NCBI RefSeq assembly: GCF_046600715.1
Contig: NZ_JBJMAV010000001.1
Coordinates: forward strand, 248,001 to 312,000
DNA from: Lysobacter_C viscosus
GTDB lineage: Bacteria > Pseudomonadota > Gammaproteobacteria > Xanthomonadales > Xanthomonadaceae
Reading direction: 5' to 3'
DNA length: 64,000 bases
Numbering within the stretch: position 1 is the stretch's first letter; each line of letters begins with the position of its first letter. Of the stretch, positions 16,901 to 24,176 are shown piece after piece. A model generated the notes under the pieces. The model was not told the DNA's origin. It searched no databases and was given only the letters and a program-made list of their open reading frames with translations. A program made the translations under genes and the position numbers.

Positions 16901-18118
16901 ATGCTGAGTGACGCCAAGCTGCGCACCCTGAAGCCCAGAGAGAAGCTCTACCGCGTAGCGGATGCGGGTGGCCTTTGTGTGGAAGTGACACCGCAAGGGT
17001 CGAAGCTCTGGCGGCTCCGCTATCGGATCCACGGCCGACCCAAGATGATCTCACTGGGTGCCTATCCCGAAACAGGGCTCGCAGCCGCACGGGCTGCGCG
17101 GGATGCCGCAAAAGCGTTAGTGCGCGACCAGGTTGACCCGAGCGCCGTGCGGCGGGAGCGACGACTAGCAGCAGCAGAAGCAAGCCTCAACACGTTCGAG
17201 GCCGTCGCAAGCGAGTGGCTGGAGAAGCAACGGCACAGCATGGCGGCGGCGACCTATCGGAAGGCGCAGTGGATGCTGGGCTTGGCGCACTCCCATCTTG
17301 GCCGTCTACCGCTCAGGGAGATCACCCCTCAGAAGGCGCTTGCGTGCCTACGCTCAATCGAAGCAGTCGATCAGCGACACGAAACGGCTCACCGGGTGAA
17401 GGGCCGGATTAGCCAGGTGTTCCGCTACGCCATCGCCTGCGGTAAGGCCGATGCTGATCCAACGGCAAGCCTTAAGGGCGCTCTGTCCCCAGTGGTCAGC
17501 ACGCCCCGAGCGGCGGTGACGGACCCCGCGCGGATTGGAGCGCTGCTCCGAGCAATTGATGGCTACAACGGCTCGCCCCTGACGCGGCTGGCCCTGCAGC
17601 TGGCGCCGATGGTGTTTGTGCGGCCCGGGGAGCTGCGAGGCGCGCGCTGGGAGGAGGTCGATCTAGAATCCGGAGAGTGGCGCATACCCGGCCCGCGCAT
17701 GAAGATGCGAGAGGAGCACCTCGTACCGCTGTCAGAGCAGGCTGTGGCGGTGCTCAGGGAGCTGCACCAGCTCAGCGGCCATCGCACCTTGGTATTCCCC
17801 GGCATGGCCTCGCCAAGAAAACCCATGAGCGAGAACACCATCAATTCGGCGCTGCGCCGAATGGGCTTCGAAAAGGACGAGATGTCGGGCCACGGGTTTC
17901 GCGCGCTGGCCAGTACGCGGCTCAATGAGATGGGTTGGTCGCCAGACGTGATCGAGCGCCAGTTGGCCCACGTCGAACGGAACAAGGTGCGGGCGGCCTA
18001 CAACCGCGCTCAGCACTTGGCCGAACGCCGGAAGATGATGCAGGCGTGGAGTGACTACCTGATGTCCCTGAAGGCGCCGGGAAGCACCGTCACACCGATC
18101 CGCTCTAGGTCTGCCTAG
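16901..18118 (+). CDS. int: Tyrosine integrase of P4 type
   Basis: 405 aa from MLSDAKLRTLKPREKLYRVADAGGLCVEVTP, a typical P4-integrase N-terminal DUF4102 domain (1-85). The core-binding domain is about residues 95-190 and the catalytic domain 205-385. The catalytic residues are R241 (VRPGELRGARW), H331 and R334 (HGFRALAST), H357 (LAHVERN) and Y367 (AAYNRA). It would recombine the 20-bp att core in tRNA-Leu. The ATG at 16901 fits the family start; an upstream ATG at 16841 would add 20 atypical residues. Confidence 0.95.
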   Translation: MLSDAKLRTLKPREKLYRVADAGGLCVEVTPQGSKLWRLRYRIHGRPKMISLGAYPETGLAAARAARDAAKALVRDQVDPSAVRRERRLAAAEASLNTFEAVASEWLEKQRHSMAAATYRKAQWMLGLAHSHLGRLPLREITPQKALACLRSIEAVDQRHETAHRVKGRISQVFRYAIACGKADADPTASLKGALSPVVSTPRAAVTDPARIGALLRAIDGYNGSPLTRLALQLAPMVFVRPGELRGARWEEVDLESGEWRIPGPRMKMREEHLVPLSEQAVAVLRELHQLSGHRTLVFPGMASPRKPMSENTINSALRRMGFEKDEMSGHGFRALASTRLNEMGWSPDVIERQLAHVERNKVRAAYNRAQHLAERRKMMQAWSDYLMSLKAPGSTVTPIRSRSA

Positions 18119-18303
18119 CGCTTTCGGCTGGAGGCCGGACTGACCCTTCTTGCCTTGTCCAAGGCCGCAGTCCTGATGAAGTCGGACGTGCTCTGATCGA
18201 CCGCCTGCGCGCCGTCGTCCAGTGCCTTTCTCTCCCCCGTGGTCAGCCGTAGCTGAAGCACCTCCGAGCGGCGCTCGGAGTCGGGCAGTGGCGGTCGTCC
18301 CAT
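18115..18303 (-). CDS. Ribbon-helix-helix-like small DNA-binding protein
   Basis: 62 aa, MGRPPLPDSERRSEVLQLRLTTGERKALDDGAQAVDQSTSDFIRTAALDKARR. A beta strand (EVLQLRLT) followed by two helices and a basic end is the layout of an RHH repressor or antitoxin-type protein. It converges on int with a 4-bp overlap. Upstream of its start are two 11-bp direct repeats, probably its operator. No toxin partner is evident. Confidence 0.65.
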   Translation of the reverse strand: MGRPPLPDSERRSEVLQLRLTTGERKALDDGAQAVDQSTSDFIRTAALDKARRVSPASSRKR

Positions 18304-18312
18304 AGTAGTTGC

Positions 18313-18348
18313 AATTGCAGAAAAGGTGGATTAGTGTAATTGCAGAAA
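18313..18348. repeat. Two 11-bp direct repeats in a divergent promoter
   Basis: AATTGCAGAAA occurs at 18313-18323 and 18338-18348, 25 bp apart (about 2.4 helical turns), between the RHH gene (minus) and the next gene (plus). A GCAATTGC palindrome (18311-18318) overlaps the first copy. Likely an operator; inference. Confidence 0.5.
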
Positions 18349-18420
18349 CGAGGTCCGGTCAATCCGCCACGTTTCCGGGCCAGCCAAGGGTTGGCTTCGA
18401 CCACCGACAGGAGAATGACG

Positions 18421-18771
18421 ATGGCTGATGGCAACGGGTACACGAAGCAGGCTGGGGTGCAGGAGCAAGGCGCAGATCCGACCCAGGTGCTGCATGACCG
18501 TCACTTCCTTGACATCACGTGGGACAGCTCGACCCTCCCCACGGGTGCCAAGAACCGGCTGAGAAAGATCGACCGCTGTAGCTGGGCGATGCGTGGGCTC
18601 TTCGACATGCTTCAGCGTGATGCGTACATGCGCAGCGACGCAGAGCAGCTTGAGCGGGAATACCACGGCCTCGCAGCCACTGACCGCGAGTCGATTCAGC
18701 TGGCTATGGGTGAGCTGCTCGATCGAGTCGACAAGCTCATGGGCGATCTGCGTGACGAGCGCTTCAAGTAA
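18421..18771 (+). CDS. Hypothetical island protein, 116 aa
   Basis: Starts MADGNGYTKQAGVQEQG; the ATG at 18421 has AGGAG 7 bp upstream, whereas the ATG at 18415 is too close to it. The middle and C-terminal parts are helical and charged ('LREREYHGLAATDRESIQLAMGELLDRVDKLMGDLRDERF'-like pattern). No membrane segment or known motif. It is the first of several plus-strand genes of the element. Confidence 0.6.
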   Translation: MADGNGYTKQAGVQEQGADPTQVLHDRHFLDITWDSSTLPTGAKNRLRKIDRCSWAMRGLFDMLQRDAYMRSDAEQLEREYHGLAATDRESIQLAMGELLDRVDKLMGDLRDERFK

Positions 18772-18821
18772 TCACAGGGGGCCGGTCGCAAACGACGGCC
18801 CCTACTCGTAGGAGCGTCCAG

Positions 18822-19226
18822 ATGAGCGCTGTCATCAAGTTACCGAAAGCGAAGAAGCGCGGCCCTAAGGTGTCCCGAGGGCCGCTGGCGGATGTAGTTC
18901 GGCTCCCGTTGCTACAGGGCGACGAGCTAACGGCCCTCTGGGTCTGGTTGCAAGCCAACCATAAGGACTGGGACCAACATGAAACCGTCGGGCACGACCC
19001 AGACTGGCGCGCCAAGCTCCCCATGGCCCGCGCCAAGGGCTACGCGATCAGCGGCGTCTGGCCGACGGACGCGACGATGAGGGCGCAGGTCGCAGAGTGG
19101 CAACATCAGATCGTCCAGCGAACACGCGCTAAAGAGCGACTTCATTTGATGGGCGCCGTTCGCCTAGATGCCCTCGAGGACGCATTCGAGTTCCTCTGCG
19201 AGCAGCTGTCGCTCGCTTCGCGGTAG
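18822..19226 (+). CDS. Hypothetical island protein, 134 aa
   Basis: MSAVIKLPKAKKRGPKVSRGPLADVVRLPLLQGDELTALWVWLQANHKDWDQHETVG... has a basic N-terminus and a central Trp-rich helical region. There is no recognised domain. Spacing from the previous gene is 50 bp. A regulatory or DNA-binding role is possible from the basic N-terminus but unsupported. Confidence 0.55.
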   Translation: MSAVIKLPKAKKRGPKVSRGPLADVVRLPLLQGDELTALWVWLQANHKDWDQHETVGHDPDWRAKLPMARAKGYAISGVWPTDATMRAQVAEWQHQIVQRTRAKERLHLMGAVRLDALEDAFEFLCEQLSLASR

Positions 19227-19275
19227 GCTCGTCAGGAATCACGCGTGCCCTTCGGAGTAGCTCGAGAAGATCAAG

Positions 19276-19881
19276 ATGAAGAAGTCAAGCGATCAACCCT
19301 CGTGGGATACCGTGCGCTTCCCGCCGGAACTCACGATGGAGCGCCTTTTGGAGGCAACGCAGGGGAAGGTGGTTGCGGCGACCTCGCTGGGGCAGGCGCG
19401 CTTGAGCGTAGTGGCCATCGCGGAGAAGGTTGCGGCAGGTGAGGCGTCGAATCCAATATCGACCGCCGGCAGCGAACTACATGCGAGGCTACAAGCGGAG
19501 CCTATCAGCGCGGAGCTAGAGTCGGCGTTGGTGAAGTTCGTCACCGCGATGAGTGATCGAATGCGGCGGCAGCAGAGCGTCATTGACCACCTAATGACCC
19601 TGATTCCAGAGGCCGTCACCTTTTCCCGTCACGAAGAGGCAAGGTCCCGCGGTTCTCAAAAGCACGTAAAGAATCCGGAAGCGGCAGCGAAGGCGGCCGC
19701 AAAACATGAGGCCAAGGCTTTTTGGCTTGAGCGCGAGCAGGGCCAGCATCCGAAGCTCAGGACGGAAGAGCAGTTCGCGATGGAGGTCATTCGCAGATGG
19801 CCAGTGCTAACCAGCATCGGCAACGTCAAGGCGTGGTCCACCGCTTGGCGAAAAGAGGCAAGGCGCGGAGATGGGAAATAA
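19276..19881 (+). CDS. Hypothetical island protein, 201 aa
   Basis: Starts MKKSSDQPSWDTVRFPPELTMERLLEATQGK. The middle is a long helical segment, and the C-terminus 'KAFWLEREQGQHPKLRTEEQFAMEVIRRWPVLTSIGNVKAWSTAWRKEARR' looks like a compact Trp-rich module that recurs in integrative elements. No enzymatic motif is seen. Confidence 0.6.
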   Translation: MKKSSDQPSWDTVRFPPELTMERLLEATQGKVVAATSLGQARLSVVAIAEKVAAGEASNPISTAGSELHARLQAEPISAELESALVKFVTAMSDRMRRQQSVIDHLMTLIPEAVTFSRHEEARSRGSQKHVKNPEAAAKAAAKHEAKAFWLEREQGQHPKLRTEEQFAMEVIRRWPVLTSIGNVKAWSTAWRKEARRGDGK

Positions 19882-19992
19882 CGAGTCTGATAGCAGCCTA
19901 GCTAACGTGCAGTCTGCCTAGACAACTCTCGCTGATAGGTCCTCAGTATTCGTTCCGAGCCCGCAGAACACGCGGGGATTCGGAGCGACAAG

Positions 19993-20205
19993 TTGAAGAA
20001 CGAGAAGCAAGACCCTCCGGCCTTCCGTCCCCTGATGGACGCCTGCCGCGAGCACGGTATTAGCCGTACCGTTGCGTATGAACTGGTCAACAGCGGGCAA
20101 CTAGAAACCTTCAAGATCGGCGCCCGACGCTACGTGGTCGTCGAAAGCCTGCGCAGCCTTCCAGATCGACTGAAAGCTCACAAAGCGGCCGGGGGCGACT
20201 ACTGA
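19993..20205 (+). CDS. Small HTH protein (excisionase-like)
   Basis: 70 aa. 'PLMDACREHGISRTVAYELVNSGQLETFKIGARRYVVVESLRSLPDRLKAHK' has the winged MerR-like HTH seen in excisionases (HTH_17 type). Its stop overlaps the start of the HNH gene by one base (TGATG), so the two are translationally coupled. Excision control or regulation of the HNH gene are both possible. Confidence 0.75.
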   Translation: MKNEKQDPPAFRPLMDACREHGISRTVAYELVNSGQLETFKIGARRYVVVESLRSLPDRLKAHKAAGGDY

Positions 20206-20894
20206 TGCCTGGCTTGATGCTGGGCGTTAGCGCCGAAGAGCTGCGTGTGCCTGATCTCGTGCTGCACTTTCCCAGTCGCCTTCTCGGCTGGCCGGCGAAA
20301 GGGGTCATCTACGGCCGTCAGGGTGCGCCGGTGGGCACGGTTTGCAGCGATGGCTACGTGCGGCTAGGCGCAGGCCAGTCCCTCAGCGGCGGCTCCTGTC
20401 TGTACGCGCACCGGATCATCTGGGAGTGCGTCCATGGTGCGATCCCGGCCGGCATGGAGATCGATCACCTCAACGGCCGCAAGACCGACAACCGCATCCG
20501 TAACCTGGAGCTTGTGACCAGGGGCGAGAACGTGCGTCGGGCCGTCGCCTCGGGCCTTGCTCCTGTAGGCGAGCAAAGGTCAGACGCGAAGCTCACAGAG
20601 GCGCATGTTCTGGCAATTCGCTGCGGCGACAAGCCGGTGAAGCAGTGGGCGAGGGAGCTGGAGGTCGATCCCCGCACGATCAGGTCGGCCCGAGATGGCA
20701 CTACTTGGCGACACGTGCCGCTGCGTGGGCGCGTCAAATCCCGCCCTCGTTTAACAAATCGTCGGCCAACCGGCCCCGAAATAGGGCCGGTTACGCGACC
20801 TATTGAGCGAAGCGCGCCGGTAGAGTCGATCTCGCTCCTTCGGGACACACCGGCACGGGGCCGGACGGGAGCGGACGAGTCTGGAGAGGACTGA
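20205..20894 (+). CDS. HNH endonuclease
   Basis: 229 aa. The HNH core is 'YAHRIIWECVHGAIPAGMEIDHLNGRKTDNRIRNLELVTRGENVRRA' (about residues 68-115), with the first His in AHRI, the DH pair in EIDHLNG and Asn in DNRIRNLELVT. A predicted HTH-like region follows (WARELEVDPRTIRSARDGTTW). It resembles homing-type HNH nucleases of phages and mobile elements. The basic C-terminal 50 residues are probably disordered. Confidence 0.85.
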   Translation: MPGLMLGVSAEELRVPDLVLHFPSRLLGWPAKGVIYGRQGAPVGTVCSDGYVRLGAGQSLSGGSCLYAHRIIWECVHGAIPAGMEIDHLNGRKTDNRIRNLELVTRGENVRRAVASGLAPVGEQRSDAKLTEAHVLAIRCGDKPVKQWARELEVDPRTIRSARDGTTWRHVPLRGRVKSRPRLTNRRPTGPEIGPVTRPIERSAPVESISLLRDTPARGRTGADESGED

Positions 20895-21024
20895 TTGGTG
20901 CGCTAGCGGGTGAGGCCGCGACGCGCTGAGAAAAGCAATAAGCGTGGGTCTGGGACAGCGCCGATTGTGGTGAGGGCGAAAGCCTGGCGCAAGCCTCAAG
21001 ACCCTTCAATCGAAGGGAAAAGTG

Positions 21025-21249
21025 ATGAATCCGGAAGAAAAAAACCCGCAGCACGCGGGGCGGGAAAGTGTTGCCCAGATTCCGCAGCTGCACTCGATCA
21101 ACGCCGTGTGTGGCGCCCTCAGCATGGGCCGTACTTGGCTCTATGAGGAGATCTCCGCAGGGCGCATCAAGGCGGTAAAGCTTGGGCGGCGAACGCTCAT
21201 CTCAGATGCAGAGCTGCGGCGTGTAATCGCCGAGGCGGTGCAGTCGTGA
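21025..21249 (+). CDS. AlpA-like excisionase/regulator
   Basis: 74 aa. 'LHSINAVCGALSMGRTWLYEEISAGRIKAVKLGRRTLISDAELRRVIAEAV' is the winged-HTH of the excisionase/AlpA family. The ATG at 21025 follows a GTG at 21022; the ATG is preferred. It overlaps the zinc-finger-like gene at its 3' end (GTGA). In P4-like elements such proteins activate int or promote excision. Confidence 0.8.
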   Translation: MNPEEKNPQHAGRESVAQIPQLHSINAVCGALSMGRTWLYEEISAGRIKAVKLGRRTLISDAELRRVIAEAVQS

Positions 21250-21572
21250 GGCTCCGTGGATCGAGATGCCAGTGCACGGTCTGCGGACTCGGATTTGGCA
21301 GCGAGCGAGCATTTGACCGCCACCGGATCGGGGTGGTTGGCCAACCTGACCGCCGTTGCCTTTCGACTAGCGAGCTCGCTGCTGACGGATGGGCGCAGGA
21401 CGCGCGCGATTTCTGGCTTACGCCTGATCCCAGGCGCGCCGGAGCCGGGGTAGATGCAACTCCACTAGCCCCACCCGCTACCCCAATGCCACCCGTACCC
21501 CAAGCACCCCGCGAAGGGGCGTCTCCGGCGCGCTCTAGAGGCATCGACGGAACCCAGATCGCTTCCAGTTGA
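21246..21572 (+). CDS. Small zinc-finger-like protein upstream of the primase
   Basis: 108 aa from a GTG that overlaps the previous stop. Residues 8-40 hold 'CQCTVCGLGFGSERAFDRHRIGVVGQPDRRC', a C-x2-C...H...C pattern seen in short proteins next to primases in phages and integrative elements. The rest is Pro/Ala-rich. The overlap with both neighbours indicates one operon 21025-23439. Confidence 0.6.
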   Translation: MRLRGSRCQCTVCGLGFGSERAFDRHRIGVVGQPDRRCLSTSELAADGWAQDARDFWLTPDPRRAGAGVDATPLAPPATPMPPVPQAPREGASPARSRGIDGTQIASS

Positions 21573-21595
21573 GGCAACCGACGCCGGGGGGCGAC

Positions 21596-22861
21596 GTGGA
21601 CCACATCGACACCGCACAGGCGGCGCGGTTTCTCACCGCGCTGTCGAGCGACAACCTGCACACGTTCCAGACCTTCGAAGACTCCAAGCGGGGCGTGCGA
21701 GGGCTGAGCCGCATCCTTCATGGATCGCTGGAGCAGCGTGTCCGGACGCTTGAGGCTTTGAACCTCGAGGGCGCTGGGGTGTTCGTCATGGTCAACCGGG
21801 GCGATGGCTATGGCCGCAAGGCATCGAACGTAACTGGCATTCGTGCGCTCTTCGTGGATCTGGATGGTGCGTCGATTGAGCCAGTTCTGGCCGCCCCGAT
21901 CCGCCCTCGCATCGTGGTGGAGTCTTCGCCCGGCAAGTGGCATGCCTACTGGCCCGTGGTGGACATTCCGACGGACCATTTCAGCGCGGCGCAGAAGGTA
22001 CTGGCCGCCCGGTTCGGTGCCGACCCCAAGGTTCACGACAAGCCTCGCGTGATGCGGCTTCCTGGGTTCCTGCACCGCAAGGCCGCACCGTTCACTACGC
22101 GGTTGGTCGAGTGCGAGGGCGGTCCGCTCACGTGGGGCGAGTTGGCCGAAGCATTCGGTCTGCAAACCCGCTTTCGACTGCCCCATGTGATTCGAGAGGG
22201 CGGTAGGAATGCAGAGTTGTTCAAGCTGGCGGCACGCGCCAAGCGAACGGGTGTGCCCCAGTCCGCACAGCTAGCGAAGGCGCTCACAGTCAACGCCGAG
22301 CGATGCAAGCCGCCCTTGCACGATGCCGAGGTGCGCGCGGTTGTAGTTAGCGCATACCGGAGCGAGCTCTCGGGCGCGTTGTCGATTCCGCTGGAGCTGT
22401 TCGACGCCCCCGCTTTCAAGGCGCTGGATGACACTGCCCGGCTAGTCGTGGTGCTGGCCTACCGCCGAGCCGATGGCTTCAACGCCGGGTGCGTGACGTT
22501 GCCCCACTCGGAATTGGTCGAGTGGTTCCCACGCAAGAAGACGTTCTTAGCGGCCCGGGCACGCGCGGCCGCTTCCGGCCTGCTGACTGTGGCCAAGCCG
22601 GCGACAAAGGCAATGCCGCGGAAGGGGCGCGGTCCCAAGCCGACCTTCTACCAACTTGCAATAGGTCCGTTTTCCGCCACCTATTCAACCGCGCAAATAG
22701 GTCCGTTTTCCGCCACCCCTGAAGCTTTACAGGCTGTGGCTCCTGTAGCCCCTGATGTTGTGCTTGGGGTGGTCGGCGCTTTAGGCGCAGACGCCCGGGA
22801 TTCCCGTTCTTACAGTCCTTCCGGAATCGGCAGTGTTTGCCATGACGGTGACCCGTGCTGA
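21596..22861 (+). CDS. RepB-family DNA primase-like replication protein
   Basis: About 421 aa from GTG 21596; a TTG at 21569 is also in frame. Residues 1-190 match the RepB-type archaeo-eukaryotic primase pattern: 'GVFVMVNRGDG', 'IRALFVDLDGA' (catalytic Asp pair), 'RIVVESSPGKWHAYWPV', and 'KVHDKPRVMRLPGFLHRK'. A helical C-terminal region follows. It would prime replication of the excised element. Two copies of a 22-bp direct repeat lie inside the gene near the 3' end. Confidence 0.8.
   Translation: MDHIDTAQAARFLTALSSDNLHTFQTFEDSKRGVRGLSRILHGSLEQRVRTLEALNLEGAGVFVMVNRGDGYGRKASNVTGIRALFVDLDGASIEPVLAAPIRPRIVVESSPGKWHAYWPVVDIPTDHFSAAQKVLAARFGADPKVHDKPRVMRLPGFLHRKAAPFTTRLVECEGGPLTWGELAEAFGLQTRFRLPHVIREGGRNAELFKLAARAKRTGVPQSAQLAKALTVNAERCKPPLHDAEVRAVVVSAYRSELSGALSIPLELFDAPAFKALDDTARLVVVLAYRRADGFNAGCVTLPHSELVEWFPRKKTFLAARARAAASGLLTVAKPATKAMPRKGRGPKPTFYQLAIGPFSATYSTAQIGPFSATPEALQAVAPVAPDVVLGVVGALGADARDSRSYSPSGIGSVCHDGDPC
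22660..22717 (+). repeat. Two 22-bp direct repeats inside the primase gene
   Basis: The same 22-mer beginning AATAGGTCCGTTTTCC occurs at 22660-22681 and 22696-22717, 36 bp start to start. It encodes a repeated IGPFSAT peptide. It could be an origin iteron pair or just a coding duplication. Confidence 0.6.
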
Positions 22862-23439
22862 GCTCGGCAGTCGAAGCGGCTGCGCGCCATCTCACCCGCT
22901 GGTCGGGCTCAGGCATGTCCTGGCATGCGGATCTGGAATGGGTCCCGCCTGATGACGCCGAGAACGCCGTGGGCGACCGCCTCACGGTTGCATGGCGAGG
23001 GCGCTTGGAAGAGGGTGCGGCTCGTTCGATCGCAGGCTGCGCATCGGTTCGGCAGCAACGGCGCTGGGTGCGATCTGCCGGCGTCGCTGTGATGCCTTGC
23101 CACCGATCCGCCCAAGACGTGAGCGGCGCACTTGCGATGGCGCAGCTGGATGGCCCCCTAGAGGCCATCCTGCTGCTGTACGCCTGTGAAGACTTTTCCA
23201 AGTGGCCGGTAGTTGAGCGGCACGCCGTGGAATCGCTCCTGCATCCCTACGGAAAAGAAGCCGCTCAGGACGGGATGGCTCGCCTCATGTACCGGCGACC
23301 AGCGATGCCCTTAGACCAGCGCGCGAAATCACTTCGATGCCGCAAGGCTGACTACGGACGCGTCAGAGCAGCGGCGCAGGTGCTAATGGCGACTTGGCTA
23401 GACCGGGCTGCAGATGAGTTCCTAAGTCGGTTGCGATAG
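22855..23439 (+). CDS. Hypothetical protein downstream of the primase, 194 aa
   Basis: The GTG start overlaps the primase stop by 7 bp. The sequence includes 'EAILLLYACEDFSKWPVVERHAVESLLHPYGKEAAQDGMARLMYRRPAMPLDQRAKSLRCRKADYGRVRAAAQVLMATWLDRAADEFL', helical and basic at the end. This looks like the antitermination-Q-like or small DNA-binding proteins that follow replication genes; I cannot assign it firmly. Confidence 0.6.
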   Translation: MLSSAVEAAARHLTRWSGSGMSWHADLEWVPPDDAENAVGDRLTVAWRGRLEEGAARSIAGCASVRQQRRWVRSAGVAVMPCHRSAQDVSGALAMAQLDGPLEAILLLYACEDFSKWPVVERHAVESLLHPYGKEAAQDGMARLMYRRPAMPLDQRAKSLRCRKADYGRVRAAAQVLMATWLDRAADEFLSRLR

Positions 23440-23464
23440 AGCGACCAGTCAGCGTGGTGGCCGA

Positions 23465-23947
23465 TCAGGTGCCGGCCATTTCCTCCCGGATGAGCGTAAT
23501 GATGCCCCCCGTTGCCTCTTTCAGATCCTCACATTCCTGATCCATGCGAGCAATCTGCTCCTCGTTCCCGGCTTCCTGTAGAGCCCGTATTCGTATTTTG
23601 CTCGACTCGATCGGCCCATCCACGAGCGGCGAGAAGGAGCCGTACGTTCTAGCAGGGGCGTCCGGGTTGTCTAGTCGAAAAGCCAAGGCCTCCAAGTAGA
23701 GCGCCGCCGACTTAGCTCCGTTTCGGTACCCCCGAATGTGGTCAGCGGCGGCTGGGCGACCTAGGGCCTGCGCGGCCTCCTCAAGCCAGCCGTAGTAACC
23801 CGCGCACATAGTCAGTTGATCCGCGAACTCGCGGCTCTCCTCCGAAGTGAAAGTCGATTCGTCTTGGGCCATGGCCCCCAACGGCCAGAACATTGAAACC
23901 GCTAGGGCAAACGCCGCATGGGCGAAGAATCCCGGTCGAACTCGCAT
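23465..23947 (-). CDS. Exported hypothetical protein, 160 aa
   Basis: MRVRPGFFAHAAFALAVSMFWPLGAMAQDEST is a clear signal peptide with cleavage after AMA. The mature part is helical and acidic with two Cys (TMCAGYYGW and DQECEDLKE) that may form a disulphide. It is convergent with the primase operon and divergent from the 758-aa gene. A periplasmic island protein of unknown function. Confidence 0.65.
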   Translation of the reverse strand: MRVRPGFFAHAAFALAVSMFWPLGAMAQDESTFTSEESREFADQLTMCAGYYGWLEEAAQALGRPAAADHIRGYRNGAKSAALYLEALAFRLDNPDAPARTYGSFSPLVDGPIESSKIRIRALQEAGNEEQIARMDQECEDLKEATGGIITLIREEMAGT

Positions 23948-24176
23948 GCAGCCCCCCGCTTTGCGTGAGTGGGCACTAATACCCCGGTGGGCACTCTCTC
24001 GCAACATGGGGACCGCTTTTCACCCCGCCGATGGCTTAAGGGATAGGGACACTCGCCCCCCAGCTAGGCGTCACCTCCTGAGCCGCGCCAGGTAAGCGCG
24101 GCAACCCTATTGAGTGGGCGCCAGGACGGTTGCCTTTCACGGACGAACTTAGGCCGACCGGCCGCAAGGAACGCAC

